64,000 bases of DNA from Halicephalobus mephisto (taxonomy: Eukaryota > Nematoda > Chromadorea > Rhabditida > Panagrolaimidae), in NCBI GenBank assembly GCA_009193035.1, contig SWDT01000005.1:248001-312000 (forward strand). Reading direction: 5' to 3'. The notes beneath the pieces were generated by a model. It had not been told where the DNA came from and searched no databases. It saw nothing but the letters and a program-made list of their open reading frames with translations. The position numbers and the translations under genes were made by a program. Every line of letters begins with the position of its first letter. Within the stretch, counting starts at the first letter, position 1. Below, piece after piece: positions 35,301 to 46,500 of the stretch.

Positions 35301-37396
35301 ATTGGGTCCGATGCCGGAATCTGTTGTCTCATCGAAGATGCTTCTTGGACAAACATGTCGTTTACATCAGGAGGCATTGCTTCGTCTCTCAACAGCAAAG
35401 GCGGAGGTTCGTTTTCATCATCATCACTTTCTCCTTCTTTTTTTTCTTGTTGTTGATTTGGTCCAGAAATACTAGATACAGTAGGCATTAACAATGGTCT
35501 CATGAGCACCGAATTACCATTAGGTAAACCAGGAATTCCAGAAGTAATCATCGTAGGTTTAGTCAAAATAGACGACGGAATATTTGGATTTGAATTCAGA
35601 GAAAGATTAAGCTGTTGTTGTGCTTGAATTTGCGCGTATAAATTTGACGGAATTTGATTTCCAGGAAGATGAGATCTAATACCTTGGTTTGAGATCATTA
35701 ACATTGGCATTTGAGCATTATTGGACGAAGTCGGCAAGGCACCAGATTGGGGCATGAACGTTTGAGGCTGAGAAACAGGAAAAATCGAAGACGGAAGTTG
35801 CTGAACTTGGGCCGGTTTCTGTTGATGAAGCAGCATCTGGATCTGTTGCTGCATTTGGAAATCTAAAAACCCACAATGAAAATTAAAACTCATAAAAACC
35901 AAAAGTTGATATATGAAAATTGAAATTTATATATCAAAACTTAAAAATCATATATGAAAATTGAAATTTGATATATAAAAACCAAAATTTATATACAAAA
36001 ACTTAAAAATGATATATGAAAATTGGAAATCACATAAAAACTTACTTTGAGCTTGAGATATGGGAGGTCCTGGAGCCCCGACGGATGGATTTAGTTGATA
36101 TCTCAGAGCTGGATTCTGCAATTGGATTCCTTGGATCCCGAAAGCTGGGTTCTGATTCGGAGCAGCTAATCGATAAGTCCCGTTTGAATAAAGCCGGATT
36201 AATCCTTGATTTATATATGGATTCATCATAGGAGTACTAGCCGGTGTTACAACTGTGGACTGAGGTTTGTTCTCGGGGGGTTTGGGGAGGATCTGAGGGG
36301 GTTTCGGAGGACCACCAGGTCCCGAACCCCCGGCGGTTGATTCTATATTCCCCAGGTTGGCACCAGCTTTAGGGACGACAAGAGACGGAGGTCTGGGAGC
36401 AATCGGAACAGCTAAAATCACAGTAATTAACTATAAAAAGGAAAAGATTAAATTAGATCGATTAAAACGGAAATGTAGGCCAAGGATCGAGATCTTTGAG
36501 ATAAAATCGAATCAATTCGCGCAGATCTAAGAATCTGCGATCTTCCGTGGAAATACGTATTTCAGAGGGAAAACAAGGTCGTCAAGAAAGCAAACTAACA
36601 AAATACGGGCAAGTAACTAAGTTATCGAATGTAAAATTCCCGAGCTTTTGGAAGGAAATTATATAATGAATCAAATTTACACCAATCGTTAAAATAGACT
36701 CAGTAATCAATTATGGTTGCAATCTGTCTTTTCCACAAAAGCTAAACAAAGAAAACTTACGTGCATTCGGTCGGAGCTGTGTTTGGGCAGGTGCTGTGGT
36801 CTGACGCTGTTCTGTTGAAGCCGCATCTATTGCTTCTTTTAATTTCTGAAGTTGAGAATTATTGGCCCCCATGGGGAACATTATAGGGCCTTCTTGACCC
36901 GATCCCTGAAAATAATAAGCAAAATATTTAAAATTTAAAAATCAACGAGAAACACGAGACAACTCAGCTGGGCAATCCGCGCGTTTTCTCGTTTTTGATC
37001 GATAAAAATGCAATTTTTGTGCACCTGATTAATGATCGATCGTCTGAAAAACTAAAACTCACTGTTCCTGTAGGTTGATGGACTATTTTCCCTATCTGAA
37101 ATTCATATATAAAAAATTATTATTGCATAATTACGAACTTGGAAAGTCGTAGAAGTGATAGTGACTGGAATCGGACGAGTTCCATCGGCCGATTTTTGAG
37201 CTTCTTCAGGTTTCGGAGCAATTTTCCTCTTCTGTGCCAGTGCCGAGGACAAAACCGACGTCGTTGGATTGGACAAAGCCGATCCATTCTTGGGAGGTGC
37301 GGGAGCGATCGGTCTGACCTTCGAAGTCGGGTCTCCGATCGAGGACTTCGCGGCGATGGGGACTAGCTTGGACTGTGTTGATCTACTCCCCGACAT
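32378..37396 (-). CDS. ph: Polyhomeotic-like Polycomb protein (HD1, FCS zinc finger, SAM)
   Basis: Nine exons in consistent phase give 838 aa: 37396-37139, 37095-37063, 36905-36761, 36411-36046, 35862-35270, 34586-34481, 34328-34093, 33603-33248, 32801-32378. The N-terminal half is Pro/Gln/Ser-rich and probably disordered. Near 457-475, RHVVDGFVIEESDTPFEV matches the HD1 motif of Polyhomeotic/PHC. An FCS zinc finger (Cys near 636, 639, 657, 661) precedes a C-terminal SAM domain (about 769-835, with QEEIDGESLLILEADAL and KLGPALKI). This triad is specific to the PRC1 subunit Polyhomeotic, whose SAM polymerises to compact Polycomb chromatin. C. elegans, as far as I know, lacks a canonical Ph. 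The ATG directly follows an acceptor (TTTGTTTTTAG). Poly(A) signal 32343-32348. Confidence 0.9.
33060..33150. repeat. Dispersed block ending in CATATATGAAA
   Basis: This block lies in the last intron of the Polyhomeotic-like gene. It contains GGTACAAAACCTTCTGTC, CCCTCTAAGGTTAATTTTC and ATATATGAAA, close to 11190-11255 and related to about 44400-44500. All three keep the same orientation whichever strand the host gene is on. Confidence 0.6.
33604..34092. other. Polyhomeotic-like intron with one dispersed repeat copy
   Basis: Positions 33675-33835 carry a copy of the GGCAAATCTGG family in reverse orientation (GCCAGATTTACC, CTCTTGCGCGGGAATTC). The rest is A/T-rich with no coding signal. Confidence 0.55.
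34587..35269. other. Polyhomeotic-like intron without recognised features
   Basis: A/T-rich, largely non-repetitive sequence. I see no exon or structure in it. Confidence 0.5.
36412..36760. other. Complex intron of the Polyhomeotic-like gene with a perfect hairpin
   Basis: Unlike its neighbours this intron is non-repetitive and less A/T-rich. At 36520-36539 CGCAGAT and ATCTGCG form a perfect 7-bp stem around a 6-base loop. It may host a small RNA or an internal regulatory element; none is recognised. Confidence 0.35.
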
Positions 37397-37824
37397 CTAA
37401 AAACAAAAATCTCAATCTCTCAAGTAGTTAAACGTCAAACGAAAAAAATTCTCAAGTCCACTTAAAAATCCTAATATAATCAACGAATAAACATTTTTTC
37501 TTCCTTTAAAAATTGATTTTCATATATGAATATCCAACAATAGGTATTTATTAGGACATCCACACAACTCAGAGGTATCAAGACAGAGTTCCGGGTACTT
37601 CCCAGAGTACCGCGCACTGGTCATTCCTGCGTGCGGCCAGTCCGAGCGGCGCCTTGCGGACCAATCAACAAGGAGGCCGAAGCTGATTCGCTCGCGCCGG
37701 ATGAACTCTTGTTTCGAAAGAACCAACTCCGTCATTTGCTTTTTTTGAAGATTAACCAAAGCCAAAGATCTTCTTATTACTATTGAGCAATTAAATAAGT
37801 CACAACACTTTAAACGGGGGGATT
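37397..37824. promoter_or_regulatory. Spacer between gss-1 and the Polyhomeotic-like gene
   Basis: This 428-bp spacer separates two minus-strand genes. It includes a GC-rich core (37600-37700, GCGTGCGGCCAG, AGCGGCGCC, GGACCAATCA) that could be a promoter for the downstream gene. A 102-codon minus-strand frame (37520-37828) covers it but has no recognisable domain. Confidence 0.4.
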
Positions 37825-39452
37825 TCAATATATGAAAGGAGAATCAATCACGGCAGCTCCTACGGCGACTCCTCCTTCATTTACGTCTTCTGCTTTGGTC
37901 CTCAAGATATGTCCATGAGAATGACGTTTTTGCACTTGTGATCCATCTCCAAAGAGGTAACCGTAAATCCCCAACTCGCTAACGACGTCGCTGACGGAGA
38001 CTGGTTGGAGGGCACGAACCAGCACATTCTGAAGTTTCCTATTTAGTGATAAACAACGATTTGAAAGTTACCTTGACAACGAGAGGCTGAATTCTTTCCA
38101 TAAGTATATGGGCCGCAAGTTCGTCATGAGACATAGTTTTGAGTTTGGACGGGATCTCGTCTCCGTAGAAGTTCCCTCCGCCGCCCTCCAACTGGGGCTT
38201 CAGGACGTACTTCTCCGGATGAGCTATGGCGTCAGCAATGACCTTCTTCGTCTCCTCGTCCTGTGTCTCCAGACCCCACAGACCCGCAAAGGTGGCCCTT
38301 ATCGCCTCCACCGACTCCGGCTTGTCCGGGAAGTACTTCTCCACGAAGCCAGGTTGGGCTATCACTTGCTGGACCTTCTTCGTGTTCGCCAACTGAAGTC
38401 CGATCCAGGGACATTTGATCGAATTTGATTTCTCCATTAGTAGTCTAGCGTTCCATTCCTTTTCTGTGGGGTAGTTAGTCGGAGAATAACCAGAACGAAA
38501 ATAAACCAGAGAAATCCGAGTAGTTCCGTCCACAATCAAGTCACTATTTCTGAGACTTAGACGTTCCGAACATTGACCAAGTGTAAGTCGGATAATCTTC
38601 AAAGGTTCTTGGTGGATATCTGCTAGTTTGTATTCGATGAATTTTTGATCCAGTTGATTTTGATTCACGTCTTCAACGACAACCAAGATTCCTGAATTTT
38701 TGTCTTCCATCGAAATCCAGGCTTCGTACAGTCCTCGAGCAAGGGTTTCGATCGGGTCATTTGCAGGAACGTGTTCGGCCATTTTTTCTCCAAAAACTTC
38801 ATGGACGATTTTGCGGTGCCAATTCGAAATTCTGCAAGCCAGGCCTCCCATGCTGACGGCGATGTTGTTCACTTCAATCTGTACTCTTATATCCATATAT
38901 CCATTCCAGTCAAATTACTAAACAAACCTGTTTCAATTCTCCTTCTGGGTTTTTGGCGATGTTACACATGTAGTCTGCTCTCTGGGTGACTAGGGTTTTG
39001 CTTTGGGGAACTCCGGATTTCCAAACATCTTCGTAAATTTCGACCATTTTCCGGATAAATTCGTCGGTCTTAATCACTTCCTTGTGAGCTTCGACGAGGA
39101 AATCATGATCCCAAGAAAGACGAAAATAAAGTTCAAGCATGTCCTTAAAAAATAATTAATTTTGAAAGAAATTAAAACTTACATTTTGAACATTTAGAGC
39201 TTGTTGGAAAAGTTTCTCCGGGAAGAAGGACGGGAACAACGCCAATGGCGCTGATTGACAGATATCACTTCTATCTCGGTTGTTGGATAATCTCATAGCC
39301 AATCCATGGCACTGGAGGAAAATTCATATATGAAAAATTAAAAAATCGAAAAAACTTACATGAGCGTAATCGAGGACTTCTTCGACGAGTTGTTCCAGAG
39401 GTTTTCGTTTCAGAAATTCATCCGTAATAGAAACTACATTATTAAGGTCCAT
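37825..39452 (-). CDS. gss-1: Glutathione synthetase
   Basis: Five exons in consistent phase (39452-39360, 39311-39183, 39143-38928, 38878-38072, 38028-37825) give 482 aa, against about 474 in human. Characteristic segments are RADYMCNIAKNPEGELKQ, IEVNNIAVSMGGLACR (substrate-binding start of the ATP-grasp fold), YFRSGYSPTNYP, the Gly-rich ATP-binding loop KPQLEGGGGNFYGDE, LMERIQP, and the C-terminal SELGIYGYLFGDG ... LRTKAEDVNEGGVAVGAAV. The enzyme joins gamma-glutamylcysteine and glycine using ATP, the last cytosolic step of glutathione synthesis, and normally acts as a homodimer. Exons are G/C-richer than neighbouring introns. The start is the first ATG, giving MDLNNVVSITDEFL. The short acceptor choice CTTCAG at the last exon is preferred because it preserves the family alignment. 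Confidence 0.97.
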
Positions 39453-40544
39453 TTTCGATCAAGTGAAGAACAGAAATGAAGATAAAGAAAGTTTGACGAA
39501 GTGAAAAGGAAAAACGAGAAACGCCAGAGCTCGTTGAGACCCTTTATGACCAAGGAACTCGCGGTGGACCGTTGCCAGCCGCACGAGCATACCGATGAAA
39601 ATGATGACAACGCATTTAAAAAAATATAAAACATAAAATAACACCACAAAATACAGGAATTAACTTTACAAGGAAATAAACTAAAAAACACAATTCAAAA
39701 AAGCGGGGGTTCCTGAATGCCGTTTTGAAGCGACATTCGTCTTGAACAAATTACGGTAGGCTCCTTGTTCAATTTTTTGTTTTCCAAGTGTATTTTTAGG
39801 TACTTGAATTTTAGATTCATATATGATTTTTTTATTTTTATTTTTATCTAATTTCCTCGTTCTAAAAAAACTTCAATAAAAAATGAACAAGGATTCTGAA
39901 TATGTATCTGGTAGACTACGAAATGAATTATAGAATCCCATTTTGAGTAAAGTGATTTCATTTTTCTAATCCGTCTGTCAGCAACACTACTACTTTTCTA
40001 GTATTTCAAGTTCTTCTGAAGATTAAAGTGTTTCGAGAATGCCTATCCACAGAACTCCTCAAAGTGAATTCTAACTGAACACAATCAACGTGTTCAATTC
40101 ATTTTTTCTGTTATTAAAAAACCTGGACATGTTGACTATGCTCAGAATCAAATTTAGTAAGATTACAATTTTGTTATTGATTGTATTCAGTTAGAATCCA
40201 TATATAAATACCGTAGTTAACAGGTCCTATATGTTGATTATATTCAATTATAATAAACATTAGTAAGATTACAATTTTGTCATCGATGGTATTCAGTTAG
40301 AATCCATATATAAATACCGTAGTTAACAGGTCTTATATGTTGATTACGCTAAGTTACAGGTGATTCCACAGCACCTGTGCCCCGATCCACACTCCTGGAA
40401 GTTCCATAAATATGAAAAAGAATAAATTTGTATAGAGGTAAATTTCCCCAGAATTTGCACCATTTTACAATATGAACTGTATTACTGTTATTAATAGTTT
40501 ATAATCACATATGAACCTTTGGACGATTTTCACTAATTTGACTT
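39453..40544. other. Intergenic region upstream of gss-1
   Basis: The first 250 bases are G/C-richer and probably hold the gss-1 promoter and leader; GATGACAA near 39603 resembles half of an antioxidant-type bZIP site, weakly. Positions 40064-40369 are a foldback repeat related to 42561-43130. The rest is A/T-rich and contains the 3' end of the adaptor gene. No additional gene was seen. Confidence 0.45.
40064..40369. mobile_element. Foldback-type repeat element, short copy
   Basis: Two direct units of about 115 bp (TAGAATCCATATATAAATAC, CGTAGTTAACAGGTC, TATGTTGATTA) are bounded by CTAACTGAACACAATC on the left and GGTGATTCCA on the right, matching the ends of the element at 42561-43130. Confidence 0.6.
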
Positions 40545-43500
40545 TCAGAGTTCGCAGAGCTCAATGCTCTTCCTGGCTAGCTTCTTTCTCGGACTTTGAT
40601 TCAGCTCGACGACGTTGAAAGTAGGGATACTGTAGTTTCTGTCGCAGACGTCGTCGAGGGATATGGGGGCGCTTTGTTCGATCCTGGGCTTTCCTCTGAG
40701 AAGACTCCTGTCCCATTCCACGAAGATTAATCTGCACGGCAGCAATTCTGGCAGAATTGTGTAGTGAGTGATGAGCATGGGCAAGGATTTGAAGTACCTT
40801 TGAGCTCCCTGGAAATGGATCAAATTACTTTTTGGATTAATTTGGAAAGTTTACCTTTATTCTGAATCCTTGTTCGTTCCTGATGATGAGGAAATGGGAT
40901 ATCCTGGAACTGCTCTCTTCCTCGGGGACTCGGACAGTCAACGCTAAACATCGTTTTCTGGATTCAGAATACCTCAGGATGAAGGCCCCTTCTGGCATCT
41001 GCTGGAGGACGAAGTAGACTTCCTCCCGATTGGGGTTCCGACAGAAGTAAGCCAGTCTTTGAAGTTGATCATCCATGAATTCGTCTATCGGGAACACGAA
41101 TTCGCCTCTGCAAAGTTGATCATTATTCTTTTATCTTAATTACGGTAGCTATTGTTGGATCGGGCACTCCATCCTTAGTGAGAAGCACAACCAATAGAGA
41201 ATGCTTGGTCCCAAACGGATTCTCTGAGCACAGAAAGGGAGCACTTGGTCCCAAACGGATTCCCTTAGCATCAATAGAGAGTGCTTGGTCCCGAACGGAT
41301 TCCCTTAACACCAACAAGGAAACATACAGTTCCTCTTGATGGGAATTATGTGTTTGTTGCGCGTGCCGAGTTCGACACAGATTTTGTATTGTGCCTCAGG
41401 CATCTGTTAAATGATCTTTTCTACGATATCTACTTCATCATTATGCAGGCCCTCGGACTGACAAATCCAACAGTTATAATTTTATTTAATAGGATATCTG
41501 TCGGTATTTTCATATATAACTATTAACATCAGAGGGTTTGGTACTTTATATATCGTGATCCGGAAGTTTCTAGATCTATCCAAAAAAAATAAATTCGAAA
41601 ACATTGATCTCAAAGTCATGTAAAACAAAAATTTTAGGCTGGTTGATTTCTGAAAACCTTCGTGTCGAGACAATTTCTCAATAAAACTTATTTTTGATTT
41701 TTAAATTAATATCATAGATCTTACAAAATCGTAAATGCAAAATTCCCCAACTTTGGGTCCCGACTGGAAAGTTGTGAAAATTCGTGTCGAGAGTACTTTA
41801 CAGTAATTTTCTATTTTAAAACTAGTACAGTAGAATCTCGATATAACGCACCCAGGCTATAAGGCATGATTTTAAGGAATTTTAGTCATATTCGACCCTC
41901 GATAAAAGGCACCCCAGGCTATAAGACACAATTTTAAGCAATTTTAGTCACATTCGATCCTCGATATAAGACATCCCACGATATAAGGCACGATTTGTCC
42001 GGTCCCTTGAGGGTGCCTTATATCGAGATTCCACTGTATGATTGTAAAACTTACAATTTGTCATCGAACTCCAGCGCTGGTTCTTTCTTTTCCGGAGGCG
42101 AGATTTCTCCAGATTGCTCCTCGATGCCGGCCAAAGCCATTTTGTCCCTGTACATGACTGCCGGTGTCCCGATTAATTGTGGTCTTTTTGGAGTCTGAAA
42201 ACAGTTTGTTTTTCTTCATTCAGTCGATTTTCAAAAACATTGCCAAAATTCTTTTGTAAACAAGAGCATCTGGTGGAGTTGCGCGGAAGAGCCCGTAAAC
42301 TCCCTGATTTCTGGCTCAAGAACTTTTTTGAATTGCGCAACCTCATTTGGTCAAGTCAATCTGCCGAAAAATAACAGAAGCATATTCAAAGGAAACCAGC
42401 CGGTTTACAACCTGGATTTCCTTTGATTTTCACCGGAAGTTTCTTAAGTGGATTTAGGTTTATCCAATAACGTAAGATCCGAACTAACTGCTAACCCGGA
42501 AATCCCCGAAAGGTACAGTAGGAGTTCAGACGTTATTTTTTGGGCTTTTTCATAGGCAATTTGGAATCACGTCCAACTGAACATAATCGAGGAAAAATTG
42601 CAATTTTATTAAAGTTCGTTATAGTTGAATATCATCAACACAAAAACTGCTAATTACGGTATTTATGCAGATTCCAACTGCACGTAATCAACGATAGAAT
42701 TGCAATCTAACGAAAATTTATCATAATTGAATATCATCAACACATAAAAACTGCTTATTACGGTATTCGTATATTGGATTGTAACTAAATACAATCGAAA
42801 ACAAAGTTGTAATTCAACGAAAGTTGATCTTAATTGAGCACAACCAACATATTTGTACTTTTTAATTCTAGGAAAAAAAGTCCAAGCATGTTGATTAAGC
42901 TCAATTAGAATAAACTTTAGTAGGATTACAATCATGCCATTGATTATGATCAATTAGAATCCAATATATAGATACCGTAGTTAGTAGTTTTTGTGTGTTG
43001 ATGATATTCAATTATAATCAATTTTTGTTGGGTTACAATCCTATCGTTAGTTACATCTAGTTTGAATCCACATAGATACCGTAGTTAGTAGTTTTTGTGT
43101 TGATTAGGTTCACTTGCAAGTGATTCCAAATTGTGTCGAAATTATATATTTTAAGTATTATTTTTGTTTTATTTTGGAAGTTAGATATATCGTTTGGAAT
43201 AAAGCTTTGTAGTGAATCTCCTCAAGAACCTGGTACTGTGGTGTCCAATTTAAGACTTACTTTTTTCGGAGTGAGGGTGTTACTGGCGTGGTTCTGGAGT
43301 TTCTGCATGGCTTGACCGAAAACAGCACTGACTGGTCTTTTCCGACGTCTTTCAGAATCCGTTTTTCTCGTTGAAGACACAACAGGGGAATCTGTTTCGT
43401 CGAATTTCGGGGTACTTTTCGGGGTTCCGAAAAATTTCTGGAACAAAACAGCAGCGCTCATGTTTCTTCGACGTCTGACCGGAGTTGTGGAATTCAAAAA

Positions 43501-46500
43501 AGACGGAGTTTTGACTTCGAAAGCAGATCCTGACAAAGGAGACTTGCAAGTGACTTTCGGAAGAGAATTAGATCTCGTCGATGAAATAGTCGTCTCAGAT
43601 GGTGTCTGAGAACATCCGGAAGCCACGGAAGCCGGGGGCAACGGGGGAGCGATGGAGTTGTCCACAAAAACGATCCTCTGGAAGGCTGACGACAAAACTG
43701 ATTCGATTTCTTCGACCTTAAATTTAATTATAAATATACTATTACGAAATTTAAAAACAAATATTTTTAAAAAATTATCTTTAGAGAAATTTCTAATTTT
43801 AAAAATCAAAAAAGTTTGAGATTTTTATTTTGCACAATAGTGGTTTCTTAATCTTGCATGATTTCGAAATCAATTGTATATTGTAAAAATTATAGATAAA
43901 CTTTTTACAAAGTTGTCTCAAGGTAGATTTTTAGAAACCACACAAAAAATTAACTTTTAGATGAGTAACAATTGCGAAACGTAACACAATCGTCACATTT
44001 TTCATAAATATTTGACATTTGTGATGAAAATAGTGACTTAACAGTGACGATTTGCATTTGTTATTGAGGTAAAAGTTATATTTTTTGTGTACTGATATTA
44101 GTGGATTTTATAAGATATATGGACACATTAAAACGGGTCTGATTATCTGATACATTAGATTCAATGTACAGTTCCATTAAGTTCACACAAGAAAAATTAA
44201 CTTTTAGTCCAGTAACAATTATAAAATATGATAAAAATGTAACAATCATCACATTTTTCATAAATATTTGACATTTGTAACGAAAATAGTGACTTAACAG
44301 TGACGATTTGCATTTGTTACTGTCCCAAAAGTTACGGTTTTTTTGTAAGTAACTAGTCTGGAATTTCGGTTTTATGTGGCAATTTCGAAATCACTGTTTT
44401 CGAATTACTTTTTTCCTAAATAGGTCCAGAATTTTCTAAATCAGGGCCATATCGGGTACAAAACCCCACCTACCCTCTAGGGTTGATTTTCATATATGAA
44501 AAACCGATAAAAATTTGAAAATCATCCCTAACATTACCGTACCCCATAGAAAACGAGTTTATTTGTTTTTAAAAAGTTTTAAAATTTACCTGTTGCGGAT
44601 TCTCGGTTCTGAAAATGTGACACTCCTTTTTCGAAGTACCGTCCTCGAGAGTCTTCTTAGTGACATACAGCACCTGTCTTGTGTCGGTTTTCCCGAAGAC
44701 ACAACATACTTTCCTGATGGAATGAGCAAGGAAAGCTCTCTGAAAAAATTAAAATCAAATATTTTTTTTTTCATCGATGTTTTATCCCTCAGTTTCCGTT
44801 TCCTGTTTACCGATCGAAAGTCGCCTTGGCGCCATTATTCGCATTAGTTCAAACAAAATGAGCTTTCTCGATTTAGGGACAGCGTTTGAAAAGCACACCT
44901 GTTCTTGTGGGATTTCACAATTTCCGGGATATTGTTAATCATTTCGGATTCAATAGTTTGATGGATATAACTAAGCAATTCGAAATTTTCTAATTTAATA
45001 AATATTTAAAAAAAATAGAAATTTTCTAATTTAATAAATATTTTAAAAAAATAGGAATTTTCTAACTTAATAAATATTTTTAAAAAATAGAAATTTTCTA
45101 ATTTAATAAATATTTTTAAAAAATAGAAATTTTCTAATTTAATAAAAAAAAAATAAAAATTTTATAATATAATTAATAAAAAAAATAAAAATTTCGTAAT
45201 TTAATAAATAAAAAAGTAATTTTGTAATTTAATTAATAAAGAAATTTTTTAATTTAATAAAAAATATAAATTTAAAAAAACAAAAATTTTATAATATAAT
45301 TAATTAATTAATTAAAATTTTGCAATTTAATAAATATTTAAAAAAATAAGAATTTTGTAATTTAATTAATAAAAAAATAATTTAAAAAAGAAGAAATTTT
45401 TAATTTTTTTTTGGAAGAAAATTAATTTTTTTAAAATTAACTTTTTGAAAGAAATTAATTTTTTTTTTAATAAAAAATAAATCGTTTGAAGCACACCTGT
45501 TCTTTGTGGATTTCACAATTTGCTGGATATGGTTAATCCTTCTGTAAATTGGCAGCCAATGTACATGGATGAAAGAAATAAAAAGGTTAATCTGGTAATT
45601 ACGGAACTTGGAAGATTTTTCTTTTGGAAAAACTGGCCAATTTTTTACAAAAAATTTAAATATAAAATTTTAAAAAATTTAAATAAAACTTTTCCTGAAA
45701 AATTTCAATAAAACTTTTTTTCGAAAAATTTAAAAATTTTTTTTGAAATTTAAATAAAAAACTTTTTTTCGAAAAATTTGAATAAAGATTTTTTTAAATT
45801 TAAATAAAACTTTTTTTTTTGAAAAATTTGAATAAAAAATTTTTTTGAAATGAGGTCGTTTGGAGGTTATTTAATTTTTTTTCTCATTCTATTGCATCAT
45901 AGAATAAACGATTTAGACAAAACAGTTTCTCATCCTGTTTTTTTCGCACATTTTCCCCGATCGAGAAACTAGGTTCGATTACACAACTGAGGACATCTTC
46001 TCAGCAGGGGTTCTGTAGCCGGAAGATCACTTCAATATTCATTATCCCGTTTTTGACCTTGATTAAAAAACAACTATTTTCAAAAAAACTAATTATAATT
46101 AAAAAATACAAAATTTTTTGAATTCGTGCGGAAAAAAGAGTAAAAACGAAAAATGGTAAATCTAGCTATTTTCAACAAAATGAACTCGCTCTATTTTATA
46201 TAAATTCTAAGTTTGGGTCGCCATATTTAATGCATAAAATTGTTTTTACAAAAATATGATTTTTGGAGATTTTTGAATTGGCGCGGAGCGAGCGAGAGTG
46301 GAGAAGTGATAAACTTGACAGATCATAACAGAAATCGACTCGCGGTGCCGTCGCTCGCTCTCTCTTTCTTCTTTCTGTTGTAGGAAAAAAGGTGAATCTA
46401 GCATATCATAACAGAAATCGACTCGCGGTGCCGTCGCTCGCTCTCTCTTCCTATTCCTTGTAGAAGTGAAAAAAAGGTGAATCTGGTATATCATCACAGA

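Noticed and set aside
45960..46000. tRNA B-box-like GGTTCGATTAC
   Set aside because: No T-arm, acceptor stem or A-box could be built around it.
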